DNA of 64,000 nucleotides from CAZKXX01 sp964556705 (GTDB taxonomy: Bacteria; Acidobacteriota; Terriglobia; UBA7540), in assembly GCA_964556705.1 (NCBI GenBank), contig CAZKXX010000004.1:1-64000 (forward strand). Direction: 5' to 3'. A model generated the notes under the pieces. It did not search any database. It was given only the letters and a program-made list of their open reading frames with translations, and was not told the origin of the DNA. Below, in pieces: positions 8,967-17,692 of the stretch (the first letter of the stretch is position 1; each line of letters starts with the position of its first letter). Both the position numbers and the translations under genes were made by a program.

Positions 8967-10757
8967 ATGGCGTTCTCAATCCGCAACCTGAAGATCCGTC
9001 AGCAGATTCAACTCGTGACGCTGCCGCCGCTTTTCGTCCTGCTCTGTTCGATTGCTTTCCTTTTCTACGCCTACTGGATGAGCCGTTACATGGACCGCAC
9101 GGTCCGCCAGTCCGAAGAAGCCATCGTCGGCGGCGAGCGCCTGCTTCGTTACACCACGGAAGCCTATCTGGGGGTCCGCGGATACCTGATCACCCGTCAG
9201 ACGGAGCGCCTGCGCATTTACGAAGAGACCCTCCCGCTGATTACGACCGAGCTCCAGAACCTGCGGGGCGCGGAGGAAGAACATCTCGGGCAGTTGGCGA
9301 CCCTGGAGAGCATTCAGAAACAGATCAACCGCTGGCAGAGCGAATGGGCAATCCCGGCGATCGCACGCGTCCGTCGAGGGGAGACCGTCGAAGTCAGCAC
9401 GACGCTGGAGACTGGCGAAAAGGGAATCGAAGTTCTCCGCAACCAGATTAAGGAATTTATCGAAGTCGCCCGGAAGGAGAACCAAGCCATCCTTCGGAGG
9501 AACGAGCGGACAATGAGCCGCGTTCTGTACATGGCGCTGGGCACCGCGATGCTGGTGACGGGCATCGTTCTCTTTCACACGCGGGAAGTGGCCGGGCTGC
9601 TCGAGCAGCCCATCCGGCAGCTTATCGAAGCCTCCGAGCGCATCAGCCAGGGCGATTTCAATCCTACCCTCCCGCGCGAATCGGCCAACGAGTTCGGCGT
9701 GCTCAGCCGCAGCTTCGCGCGCATGACCGCAACGCTCCGCCAGGACCGCGAAGAACTCGCGGCCCTGAACCGCTTCTTCGAGGCCGTCACGCAGAGCACC
9801 CTGGAGACCGAAATTTACGACCACGTGCTTCACCTGCTGAAGACGCGCTTCCATCCCCGGCAGGCCATCATCTTCAGTTTGAACACTTCGGAGAATTATC
9901 TGGAAGCCGTTGCGTCGCTCATCGAGCTGCCGGAATCACTGAGGGCGTGGCCCGTGATCGAGGAAAAGCATAACTGCAAAGCCGTGCGCATGGGGAGGCC
10001 GTTCCGCGTCAACGACGTGACCACGGAGCCGCTTTGCCCGGCGAAGTTTGTTCCGCCCAGCGAGGGGAGCTATTACTGCGGGCCGCTGATCGCCGGCGGC
10101 ATCATCATCGGCGCAGTCCGCCTGGAGGGAGCCAAGGGCTATTGGACGCAGGAGCGCGAAACGCTGCTCGAAAGCTATCTGAGCGGCGCGGCGATCGCTC
10201 TCTCGAACCTGCGTCTGCTGGAATCGATGCGCCAGCGCGCCACGGTGGACGAGCTGACCGGACTCTACAATCGCCGATTCTTTGAGGATTTCGCGCGGAA
10301 GCAGATGGCCATTTCCCAGCGGCGCAGCACCTCGTTCGGCGTCATCATGATGGACCTCGACCATTTCAAGTCCTACAACGACGAGTTCGGCCACGAAGTG
10401 GGCGACCGCATCCTGCGCCAGTTCGCGAAGACCGTGACGCACGCCATCCGCGAGACGAACGTTGCGGCGAGATTCGGTGGCGAGGAATTCGTCGTCATCC
10501 TGCCGGAGACCGGCGTCAAGGAATGTATGATCGTCGCCGAGCGCATCCGCAGCGCCGTGACGCAGATGCCCATGCCGGCGGGCACCGACCGCGCGCCGGC
10601 GCAAATCACCGTCAGCCTGGGCGTGGCCGTTTATCCCGACCACGGGCGCACGTTCGAAGAGCTGCTGCTTGCTTCCGACCGCGCGCTTTACGAATCCAAA
10701 CGCGCCGGCCGCAACCGCTCGACGCTTTACGTCCCGCAAGAGGAAACGCCCGCCTGA
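8967..10757 (+). CDS. Membrane diguanylate cyclase: CHASE3-HAMP-GAF-GGDEF
   Basis: Synthesises cyclic di-GMP from two GTP in response to an extracytoplasmic and a cytoplasmic input. 596 residues: transmembrane helix about 16-38, CHASE3-like periplasmic helical domain about 40-180 ('GVRGYLITRQTERL'), second transmembrane helix about 185-205, HAMP about 206-260, GAF-like domain about 265-425 with several cysteines, GGDEF domain about 435-590. The active-site motif is GGEEF at residues 504-508, a functional variant. The allosteric I-site position (RxxD five residues upstream) reads RETN, so product inhibition may be absent. No EAL or HD-GYP domain. It sits alone between the barrel protein and kdsD, both on the same strand. 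Confidence 0.93.
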   Translation: MAFSIRNLKIRQQIQLVTLPPLFVLLCSIAFLFYAYWMSRYMDRTVRQSEEAIVGGERLLRYTTEAYLGVRGYLITRQTERLRIYEETLPLITTELQNLRGAEEEHLGQLATLESIQKQINRWQSEWAIPAIARVRRGETVEVSTTLETGEKGIEVLRNQIKEFIEVARKENQAILRRNERTMSRVLYMALGTAMLVTGIVLFHTREVAGLLEQPIRQLIEASERISQGDFNPTLPRESANEFGVLSRSFARMTATLRQDREELAALNRFFEAVTQSTLETEIYDHVLHLLKTRFHPRQAIIFSLNTSENYLEAVASLIELPESLRAWPVIEEKHNCKAVRMGRPFRVNDVTTEPLCPAKFVPPSEGSYYCGPLIAGGIIIGAVRLEGAKGYWTQERETLLESYLSGAAIALSNLRLLESMRQRATVDELTGLYNRRFFEDFARKQMAISQRRSTSFGVIMMDLDHFKSYNDEFGHEVGDRILRQFAKTVTHAIRETNVAARFGGEEFVVILPETGVKECMIVAERIRSAVTQMPMPAGTDRAPAQITVSLGVAVYPDHGRTFEELLLASDRALYESKRAGRNRSTLYVPQEETPA

Positions 10758-10790
10758 GGGGGGCGCATCGGCCTCGCGCGCGGGCGGTTG

Positions 10791-10799
10791 TGCTATCAT
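10791..10799 (+). promoter_or_regulatory. Extended -10 element just upstream of kdsD
   Basis: TGC followed by TATCAT (10794-10799) fits an extended -10 box, and it ends only 12 bases before the kdsD ATG at 10812. Transcription from it would give a leader of about six bases or none. No Shine-Dalgarno sequence is visible. Confidence 0.4.
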
Positions 10800-10811
10800 C
10801 CCGTTCGCGTC

Positions 10812-11771
10812 ATGAGCCTGGAAATCGCCCGCAAAGTGCTCGAAATCGAGGCGCGCGCGCTCGCCGAGCTTGTCGAACGGCTCGACGAACGCTTCGAGAA
10901 AGCCGTGGAGATTCTGCTGGGCTGCTCGGGCCGTGTCATCGTGACCGGCATGGGCAAGTCCGGCATCGTCGGCGAGAAGATTTCCGCGACGCTTTCGAGC
11001 ACCGGCACGCCTTCCTTTTTCCTTCATCCGGCCGAAGCGCTGCACGGCGACCTCGGCCGGTTGGTGCGGCACGACGTGTGTGTGGCGCTTTCCTATAGCG
11101 GCGAAAGCGACGAATTGCTGCGGCTCCTCGATCCCATCAAGCGGCTGGCTCTGCCGCTGATCACCTTGACCGGCTGCCCGAATTCGACGCTCGCGCAGGC
11201 GAGCGACGTGGTGATTGACGTGGGCATTCGCCAGGAGGCCTGCCCGCTGGGCCTGGCGCCGACGGCCTCCACGACCGCCATGCTGGCCATGGGCGACGCG
11301 CTGGCGATGGCGTTGCTCGAAAAACGCGGGTTTACCGAAGACGACTACGCGGCGCTCCACCCGGGAGGCGGCTTGGGAATCCGCCTGCGCCGAGTCGAAA
11401 ACGTGATGCACGCGGGCGAACAGATTCCGCGCGTGAAGCCCGAAACGCCGCTCACCGAAGTCATCTACGAAATGAGCAAGAAAGGTCTCGGACACACGAC
11501 CGTGGTGACAGAGGGCGACCGTTTGGTGGGGTTTATCTCTGACGGCGACCTGCGCCGACTCTTTCAGAGGGAAGGGAACCGGGCCCTCAGCCTCACCGCG
11601 GCCGACTGCATGACGCCGAATCCCGTCACCGTCGCGCGACGGGAGTTCGCCACGGCCGCGCTGAACCTGATGGAGGCCCGGAAGATCACCGCGCTCCCGG
11701 TGGTGGACGCCGAAGGCCGGCTGGAAGGCGTCGTCCAGATCCACGATCTGTGGACGACTCAGATGTTCTGA
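10812..11771 (+). CDS. kdsD: Arabinose-5-phosphate isomerase
   Basis: Converts ribulose 5-phosphate to arabinose 5-phosphate, the first committed step to KDO. 319 residues from the ATG at 10812, chosen over the in-frame ATG at 10788 because the family begins close to 'ARKVLEIEARAL' and the earlier ATG lies upstream of the -10 box. The SIS domain (about 30-185) shows GRVIVTGMGKSGI, 'ALSYSGESDELL' and 'LAPTASTTAML...GDALA'; two CBS domains follow (about 200-319: 'KKGLGHTTVV', 'KITALPVVDAEGRLEGVV'). This is the full-length GutQ/KdsD architecture. The kdsC gene starts 14 bp after the stop, so the two KDO steps are cotranscribed. Confidence 0.96.
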   Translation: MSLEIARKVLEIEARALAELVERLDERFEKAVEILLGCSGRVIVTGMGKSGIVGEKISATLSSTGTPSFFLHPAEALHGDLGRLVRHDVCVALSYSGESDELLRLLDPIKRLALPLITLTGCPNSTLAQASDVVIDVGIRQEACPLGLAPTASTTAMLAMGDALAMALLEKRGFTEDDYAALHPGGGLGIRLRRVENVMHAGEQIPRVKPETPLTEVIYEMSKKGLGHTTVVTEGDRLVGFISDGDLRRLFQREGNRALSLTAADCMTPNPVTVARREFATAALNLMEARKITALPVVDAEGRLEGVVQIHDLWTTQMF

Positions 11772-11785
11772 CCGCAGGAACCTCG

Positions 11786-12355
11786 ATGCGCCTCTCTTCA
11801 ACTGTCCGTTCGCGCGCCCGCAAGGTCAGGCTGGTGCTGCTCGACGTGGATGGCGTTCTGACCGACGGGCGGATTTATTACGTTCCGCGCCCGCAGGGCG
11901 GACTGACAGAAACGAAAACGTTCCACTCGCGGGACGGGCTGGGAATTCGGCTGGCCCACGCCGCAGGGCTGAGGACGGGAATTATCTCCGGACGCGGTTC
12001 GCCCATCGTTGAATACCGCGCCAAAGAGCTGGGAATCCATTTCGTGCAACAGGGCGCGCTCGAGAAAGTGACTCCTTACGAAAGGATGTTGCGACAAGCG
12101 GACGTCCGCGACGAGAACGTGTGCTTCGTCGGCGATGACATCGTGGACCTGCCGATCCTCAAGCGCGTGGGCTTCGCGGTCGGCGTCGGCGACGGCCACC
12201 CCTTTCTGCGCCGGCACGTTCATTACTGGACTCGCCACCCCGGCGGGAGTGGCGCCGTGCGTGAAGCGATCGAAGTGATTCTTGAAGCGCAGGGCAAGCT
12301 GGAGGAAATCTTGACGCACTTTCTGACCCGCGCGCCCAAGGCGGTCTCCGGCTGA
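11786..12355 (+). CDS. kdsC: KDO 8-phosphate phosphatase
   Basis: Hydrolyses KDO 8-phosphate to free KDO. 189 residues from the ATG at 11786; the upstream in-frame ATG at 11750 would overlap kdsD. It is a small HAD-family C0 phosphatase: motif I LLDVDGVLTDG with the nucleophile Asp, 'HSRDGLGIRLA', motif II 'GIISGRGS', the conserved Lys region ('EKVTPYE') and motif IV FVGDDIVDLP. No cap domain, as in KdsC tetramers. Together with kdsA upstream and kdsD just before, every step from ribulose 5-phosphate to KDO is encoded within 8 kb; kdsB (CMP-KDO) is not in the window. The stop codon lies inside a terminator-like hairpin. Confidence 0.95.
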   Translation: MRLSSTVRSRARKVRLVLLDVDGVLTDGRIYYVPRPQGGLTETKTFHSRDGLGIRLAHAAGLRTGIISGRGSPIVEYRAKELGIHFVQQGALEKVTPYERMLRQADVRDENVCFVGDDIVDLPILKRVGFAVGVGDGHPFLRRHVHYWTRHPGGSGAVREAIEVILEAQGKLEEILTHFLTRAPKAVSG

Positions 12356-12375
12356 GCATTCCGGAGATTAATTTT
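12345..12375 (+). terminator. Possible terminator overlapping the kdsC stop
   Basis: TCTCCGG (12345-12351) pairs perfectly with CCGGAGA (12361-12367) across a nine-base loop, followed by TTAATTTT. The left arm is coding and the kdsC TGA is in the loop. The T tract is short, so termination is likely but incomplete. Confidence 0.45.
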
Positions 12376-12423
12376 GGCGACTGGAATTTCTCGCACTCGT
12401 CCGCCATGGCGGGCGGACTTTTC

Positions 12424-12432
12424 TGTTAGAAT
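12424..12432 (+). promoter_or_regulatory. Extended -10 element directly upstream of dnaE
   Basis: TGT followed by TAGAAT (12427-12432) is a good extended -10 box. It ends seven bases before the ATG at 12440, which would place the transcription start on or next to the start codon and make the mRNA leaderless. No Shine-Dalgarno sequence precedes the ATG. Confidence 0.5.
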
Positions 12433-12439
12433 GCTCGCG

Positions 12440-15400
12440 ATGGCTTCCGGCAACTTCGTCCACCTTCATCTTCATACCGACTACAGTCTTCTGGATGGCG
12501 CCTGCGGGATTTCGCGCCTGATGGACCGCGCGGCGGAGCTCCGGATGCCCGCCGTGACGCTGACGGACCACGGAAACCTGTTTGCTGCCGTCAAGTTCTA
12601 CGACGCGGCCATCAAGCGGGGGCTGAAGCCCATTATCGGCTGTGAGGCCTACGTTGCGCCCGCCAGCCGGTTTGACAAGTCCACGGATGCCGACCGGCCG
12701 AACCATCTGGTGCTGCTCTGTGAGAACGAGCGCGGCTATCGGAACCTCGTGAAACTCGCCTCGGCCGCCTACACGGAAGGCTATTACTACAAGCCGCGAA
12801 TTGATAAAGACCTTCTGGCTCGTCATTCCGAAGGACTGGTGGGACTTTCGGCGTGTCTGCGCGGGGAAGTGGCCGCGGCGCTTTCCGCCGGGCGGTACGA
12901 GGCGGCTCGGCAGGCGGCCTACGACCTGCGCGACATTTTCGGCAAGGGAAATTTCTACCTTGAGATTCAGGACCAGGGGCTCGAGGACGAGCGGCGGATC
13001 AATCCCGACCTCGTCCGCCTTTCGCGCGAGACGGGCATTCCGCTGGTGGCCACGAACGACTGCCATTACCTCACACAGCAGGACGCGCACGCGCAGGAAG
13101 TCCTGATGTGCATCCAGACGGGCAAGACGCTCAGCGATTCCAGCCGCATGAAGTTCGCCACCGACCAGTTCTACTTCAAGTCTTACGACGAAATGCTGAG
13201 CGTATTCGGCGAAATCCCGGAGGTGCTGGAGCGCACGCTGGAAATCGCCGAGCGCTGCAACCTTCACCTGGAGAAGAAGCAGCACGTTTTCCCGCACTTC
13301 GAAGTCCCGCCGGGAGAAACGCTCGAGACGTTCTTCGAAAAGGTCGCCCGCGAGGGTTTTGCGCGACGGCGCGAGCGGCTCGAACGATTGCGCGCCGAGG
13401 GGCGGCTGCGGTACGCGATCGAAGCCTACGAGGAACGGCTGGAGCGAGAAATCGAGCTCATCAAGCAGATGCGCTTCGCGGGATACTTCCTGATCGTCTG
13501 GGATTTCATCCGCTTCGCCCGCGAACAATGCATTCCCGTGGGCCCGGGGCGCGGCTCGGCGGCGGGCAGCCTGGTCTCTTACGCGCTGCATATCACCGAC
13601 GTGGACCCCCTCCAGCACGGTCTGCTCTTCGAACGCTTCCTGAATCCCGAACGCATCACCTTCCCGGACATTGATATTGATTTCTGCATGCGCCGTCGCG
13701 GAGAAGTGATTGGCTACGTGACCGAGCGTTACGGCCGCGACAACGTGAGCCAGATCATCACGTTCGGCACGATGGGCGCCAAGGCGGTCCTTCGCGATGC
13801 GGGCCGCGCGCTCGATATGCCCTTCGCCGAAGTGGATAAGATCGCCAAGCTCGTCCCCAACGTGCTCAACATTACGCTTGACGAGGCGCTGGCCCAGTCG
13901 CCCGAGCTGAAGCAGGCGCGGGACCGCGACGCCCGCGTCGCCCAACTGCTCGAGGTGGCGCGCCGCCTGGAAGGTTTCGCGCGCCACGCTTCCACGCACG
14001 CCGCCGGCGTCGTCATCTCGCCCCAGCCGCTCCAGGAAATCGTTCCGCTCTACAAGAGCAACAAAGACGAAATCACCACGCAGTACGCGATGGACGATCT
14101 GGAAAAGATCGGCCTGCTCAAGATGGATTTTCTCGGGCTCACCACGCTGACAGTGATCGACGACTGTCTGAAGCTCATCGAGCAGGGACGCGGCGAGAAA
14201 CCGGATTTTGAAAAACTGCCGCTCGACGACGCAGCCACCTACGAGCTGCTCGGCAAAGGACTGACGGCGGGCATCTTCCAGTTTGAAAGCCGCGGCATGA
14301 CGGACATCCTGCGGCGCGCCAAGCCCTCGCGTCTCGGCGACCTGACAGCCTTGAACGCCCTCTACCGTCCGGGTCCCATCCAGGGCGGGATGATTGACGA
14401 CTTCATCGCCCGCAAAATGGGGCGCAAGCAGGTCACCTACGACCTGTCGCAGCTCAAGGAAATCCTCGAGGAGACTTACGGAGTCATCGTCTATCAGGAA
14501 CAGGTGATGCAGATCGCCGCGAGCGTCGCCGGCTTTACGCTCGGCGAAGCCGACGTGCTCCGCCGGGCGATGGGGAAGAAGAAGCACACCGAAATGGTGG
14601 CCATGCGCGAAAAATTCCTCGCCGGCGCGGCGAAGAACGGCGTTCCGCCGCGCAAGGCCGAGAAGCTTTTCGAATTGATGGAGCAGTTCGCGGGATACGG
14701 CTTCAACAAATCCCACTCGGCCGCTTACGCGCTCATCGCTTACCAGACGGCCTACCTGAAGACGCACTATCCGGTCGAGTTCATGTCCGCGCTGCTGACC
14801 TCGGAGACCGGCAACACCGATAAGCTGACGTTGTATCTGAACGAATGCCGCGACATGGGCATCGCCATCCTTCCGCCCGACGTCAACGCGAGCGACCGCG
14901 CCTTCACGCCGGAAGGGAAGAACATCCGCTTCGGGCTTACGGCCATCAAAAACGTGGGCGAAGCGGCCATCGAGTCGGTCCTCGCGGCACGGAACGCGCT
15001 CGGGCGTTTTGATAATCTCTTCCAGTTTTGCGAAAATGTGGATTTGCGTCTCCTGAACAAGCGCGTTCTGGAGAGCCTGATCAAGGCCGGCGCGCTCGAT
15101 TCTCTGGGCGCGCGGCGCGCGCAGTTGATGGCCGTGCTCGACCGCGCCATGGAGCAGGGCCAGAGGCGCCAGCGCGAAGACCAGAGCGGGCAGCACGGCC
15201 TTTTCCTGGGGGGAGCCGAAGCGGCCACGACCGCCCCCCTGACACTTCCCGACGTCGCCGAGTGGTCCGAGAACGAACGCCTGGCGGGTGAGAAGGAAGT
15301 GCTGGGATTCTATGTGACGGGCCACCCGCTGGAAAAATTCCGGGCGCGACTGGCCAGCCTGACGCGCCACGATACGGCGTCCCTGGAAGAAATCGCCCAC

Positions 15401-15922
15401 GAATCGCCGGTGACGCTGGCGGGAATCTTGACCAGCCTGCGCATCCGCCCCAGCAAGAAGGGCGACCTGTGGGCCGCCGGGGTGCTCGAGGACCTGCGCG
15501 GGACGGCCGAGCTTCTGGTTTTTCCCCAGGCCTTTCAGCAATTGCGCGATGTCCTCAAGCGGGATTCGGCACTGCTCATCAAGGGCAGGGTCCGGCACGA
15601 AGAGAACGCGCGCCCGAAAGTGGTGGTCCAGGAAGCGAAGCCGCTCGCGGAGCAGGTGGATGGCGGCCGGGAGCAGGTCCTGATCCGGATCGACCTCGAA
15701 CACACGTCGGAAGGAATGATGGAAGAGTTGGAGCGTGTCCTCGCGAGTCACGCGGGTGAGAGCCCCATCGTGTTCGAGCTGCGGCGACCCGATGACTTCC
15801 TGGCGCGGGTGCGGGCGCGCCGGCCGAAGGGTGCGAAGGCGGAAGCGGCGCTGCTCGACCGGCTGAGAGAACTGGTCGGCGAAGAAGCGGTTCGGATTGA
15901 GCCGATGAACGGGAAAGGGTAA
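12440..15922 (+). CDS. dnaE: DNA polymerase III alpha subunit
   Basis: Replicative C-family polymerase. 1160 residues from the ATG at 12440, chosen because the family begins FVHLHLHTDYSLLDGA; an in-frame ATG at 12431 overlaps the -10 box. Order of domains: PHP (HLHTDYS, 'LTDHGNL') about 5-280, polymerase palm with 'RGSAAGSLVSY' and the catalytic aspartates in FPDIDIDFC (D410, D412), 'THAAGVVIS' and 'YQEQVMQIA' fingers, a helix-hairpin-helix region ('GLTAIKNVGEAAIESV'), and an OB fold near 985-1060 ('TLAGILTSLRIRPSKKG'). The length and the order fit the DnaE1 replicative type rather than the error-prone DnaE2. It probably has its own promoter. Confidence 0.97.
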   Translation: MASGNFVHLHLHTDYSLLDGACGISRLMDRAAELRMPAVTLTDHGNLFAAVKFYDAAIKRGLKPIIGCEAYVAPASRFDKSTDADRPNHLVLLCENERGYRNLVKLASAAYTEGYYYKPRIDKDLLARHSEGLVGLSACLRGEVAAALSAGRYEAARQAAYDLRDIFGKGNFYLEIQDQGLEDERRINPDLVRLSRETGIPLVATNDCHYLTQQDAHAQEVLMCIQTGKTLSDSSRMKFATDQFYFKSYDEMLSVFGEIPEVLERTLEIAERCNLHLEKKQHVFPHFEVPPGETLETFFEKVAREGFARRRERLERLRAEGRLRYAIEAYEERLEREIELIKQMRFAGYFLIVWDFIRFAREQCIPVGPGRGSAAGSLVSYALHITDVDPLQHGLLFERFLNPERITFPDIDIDFCMRRRGEVIGYVTERYGRDNVSQIITFGTMGAKAVLRDAGRALDMPFAEVDKIAKLVPNVLNITLDEALAQSPELKQARDRDARVAQLLEVARRLEGFARHASTHAAGVVISPQPLQEIVPLYKSNKDEITTQYAMDDLEKIGLLKMDFLGLTTLTVIDDCLKLIEQGRGEKPDFEKLPLDDAATYELLGKGLTAGIFQFESRGMTDILRRAKPSRLGDLTALNALYRPGPIQGGMIDDFIARKMGRKQVTYDLSQLKEILEETYGVIVYQEQVMQIAASVAGFTLGEADVLRRAMGKKKHTEMVAMREKFLAGAAKNGVPPRKAEKLFELMEQFAGYGFNKSHSAAYALIAYQTAYLKTHYPVEFMSALLTSETGNTDKLTLYLNECRDMGIAILPPDVNASDRAFTPEGKNIRFGLTAIKNVGEAAIESVLAARNALGRFDNLFQFCENVDLRLLNKRVLESLIKAGALDSLGARRAQLMAVLDRAMEQGQRRQREDQSGQHGLFLGGAEAATTAPLTLPDVAEWSENERLAGEKEVLGFYVTGHPLEKFRARLASLTRHDTASLEEIAHESPVTLAGILTSLRIRPSKKGDLWAAGVLEDLRGTAELLVFPQAFQQLRDVLKRDSALLIKGRVRHEENARPKVVVQEAKPLAEQVDGGREQVLIRIDLEHTSEGMMEELERVLASHAGESPIVFELRRPDDFLARVRARRPKGAKAEAALLDRLRELVGEEAVRIEPMNGKG

Positions 15923-15944
15923 GCTGGGAGCGAAGTCCGCCCTG

Positions 15945-16901
15945 ATGGCCAAGTCGTCCAAAGCAGCCGAACTCGCGCGGGACCTCGAACGGCAGATTGC
16001 CGAGCTCGAAAGGGAAGCGGACTCGGCGGCCGGCCGCGAGGAAATCGATCGCATGCGCCTCCAGGTGGAAGCGCTGAGGCAGGAAGCCTCGGGCGGTGAG
16101 CGCGACGCCTGGGCGCGAGTGCTCCTGGCGCGCCACCCGCAACGGCCTTACACACTGGATTACGTCGAGCGACTCTTCACCGACTTCACGGAACTTCACG
16201 GCGACCGCCGGTTTGCGGACGACCCGGCCATCGTCTGCGGCCTGGCGCGCTTCGAAGGACGGCGCGTCATGGTGGTCGGCCACCAGAAGGGCAGGGACAC
16301 CAAACAGAAATTGCTGCGAAATTTCGGCATGCCGAAGCCCGAAGGCTACCGCAAGGCCCTTCGGCAGATGCAGCTCGCGGCCAAATTCCGAATCCCCATC
16401 GTCAGTCTCGTGGACACGCCAGGAGCCTATCCGGGCATCGGCGCGGAAGAGCGCGGCCAGGCCGAAGCGATTGCGTTTAATTTGAAAGAGATTCCCAAAC
16501 TGCCCGTGCCCATCGTCGTCGTCATCCACGGCGAAGGGGGCAGCGGCGGGGCTCTTGCCATCGCCATCGGCGACGAAGTCCTCATGCTCGAGAACGCCGT
16601 CTATTCGGTCATCTCGCCGGAGAGCTGCTCCTCGATTCTGTGGCGCGACTGGGACCACAAGCAGGATGCGGCGCGCATCCTGAGATTGACCGCGGAAGAT
16701 TTGCACGGCTTCGAAATCGTGGACCGCATCGTTCCCGAGCCGCAGGGGGGCGCGCACGCCGATCCCGGAGCCGCGGCCGAATTGCTGCGGCCCGTTCTCC
16801 GCGACAGTCTGGAAGCGCTTTCTCTCCTGCCGGCCGAACAGCTCGTCGCGCGCCGCCACGAGCGCCTGCGGAAACTCGCCACGTTCGTCGCGGAAACATA
16901 A
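15945..16901 (+). CDS. accA: Acetyl-CoA carboxylase carboxyltransferase subunit alpha
   Basis: One half of the carboxyltransferase that moves CO2 from biotin carboxyl carrier protein to acetyl-CoA, committing carbon to fatty acids. 318 residues. Helical N-terminus ('LERQIAELEREAD'), then the crotonase-like core with 'GDRRFADDPAIVCGL', 'VGHQKGRDTKQKLLRNFGMP', 'VSLVDTPGAYPGIGAEERGQ', 'GEGGSGGALAIAIGD' and 'AVYSVISPESCSSILWRD', all family hallmarks. It starts 22 bp after dnaE, an arrangement (dnaE-accA) also found in E. coli. The partner accD is not in this window. Confidence 0.97.
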   Translation: MAKSSKAAELARDLERQIAELEREADSAAGREEIDRMRLQVEALRQEASGGERDAWARVLLARHPQRPYTLDYVERLFTDFTELHGDRRFADDPAIVCGLARFEGRRVMVVGHQKGRDTKQKLLRNFGMPKPEGYRKALRQMQLAAKFRIPIVSLVDTPGAYPGIGAEERGQAEAIAFNLKEIPKLPVPIVVVIHGEGGSGGALAIAIGDEVLMLENAVYSVISPESCSSILWRDWDHKQDAARILRLTAEDLHGFEIVDRIVPEPQGGAHADPGAAAELLRPVLRDSLEALSLLPAEQLVARRHERLRKLATFVAET

Positions 16902-16944
16902 GCGGTGGGAAAGCGCGGCGCGCTTCCCGCCTCATCTTCGCGCG

Positions 16945-17685
16945 ATGGTCAGCGTCATCATCCCTACTTACAACGAATCGAGCGTCATCGGTGAGACGCT
17001 CGATTGTCTGTCTCGGGCGCGAGGAGATTTTGAAGTCCTTGTCGCCGACGGGGACTCGAGCGATGGCACGGCCGAGCTGGTCAAGGCTCGGGCCGGGACC
17101 TTCCCGCGGCCCTTGCGCGTCCTCGCGGTGCCACGTCCCCGCGCCACGCAGTTGAACCGCGCCGCGCGGGTGGCGCAGGGCGACGTCCTATTTTTCCTTC
17201 ACGCGGACGTTCGCGTCCCACCGGAGGCAATCGAATCGCTCGAGCGCGAGCTGAAGAGGAACTTATCGCCGGGTGGAAACTTCGATCTGACTTTCGATGG
17301 CGACTCTCGGTGGAGCCGCTTTTTCACCTGGGTGAATCGCCTCCGACGCCGGTTCGGCGTTTACTACGGCGACTCCGGGGTCTTTGCGCGGCGTGAGGTT
17401 TTCGAGGCGCTGGGAGGATTCAGAGAAATCCCGGTCATGGACGACTATGAGTTTGTGCGGCGCTTGGAACGGAAAGGGAAGACGCTGTTCCTCTCCCCTG
17501 CGCTGCGAGTCTCCGACCGGCGGTGGCGCGAACGCGGAGTGTTGAAGACCCTCTTGAGCTGGGTGATCGTGCAAGGACTGTACTCACTCAGAATCTCTCC
17601 AAATCGCCTGGTCCGCTGGTACACGCCGGTGCGGGATGGATTCACGGCCGGTGCAGAACCACGCGACGGAAATTTGGGACAGTAG
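16945..17685 (+). CDS. Family 2 glycosyltransferase (TIGR04283-like)
   Basis: 246 residues, GT-A fold. N-terminal 'VSVIIPTYNESSVIGETL', the 'VADGDSSDGT' loop, the metal-binding-type 'LFFLHADVRVP', then 'GVYYGDSGVFARREVFEALGGF' and 'VMDDYEFVRRLERKGK' with the acidic catalytic-base region. These match the TIGR04283 group of short glycosyltransferases, named for arsenosugar synthesis in some hosts; nothing here supports an arsenic role. The C-terminus has a hydrophobic stretch ('LLSWVIVQGLYSL') that may attach to membrane. It starts 43 bp after accA and faces a convergent gene only 7 bp away. Substrate unknown. Confidence 0.85.
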   Translation: MVSVIIPTYNESSVIGETLDCLSRARGDFEVLVADGDSSDGTAELVKARAGTFPRPLRVLAVPRPRATQLNRAARVAQGDVLFFLHADVRVPPEAIESLERELKRNLSPGGNFDLTFDGDSRWSRFFTWVNRLRRRFGVYYGDSGVFARREVFEALGGFREIPVMDDYEFVRRLERKGKTLFLSPALRVSDRRWRERGVLKTLLSWVIVQGLYSLRISPNRLVRWYTPVRDGFTAGAEPRDGNLGQ

Positions 17686-17692
17686 CCGGGGC

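Noticed and set aside
6359..8986. 875-codon open frame antisense to the DUF5916-like gene
   Set aside because: High GC leaves few stops on the opposite strand; composition is Arg/Glu/Val-rich without motifs.
12368..16054. 1228-codon open frame antisense to dnaE
   Set aside because: Shadow of dnaE; it spans the whole gene and the start of accA without any recognisable domain.
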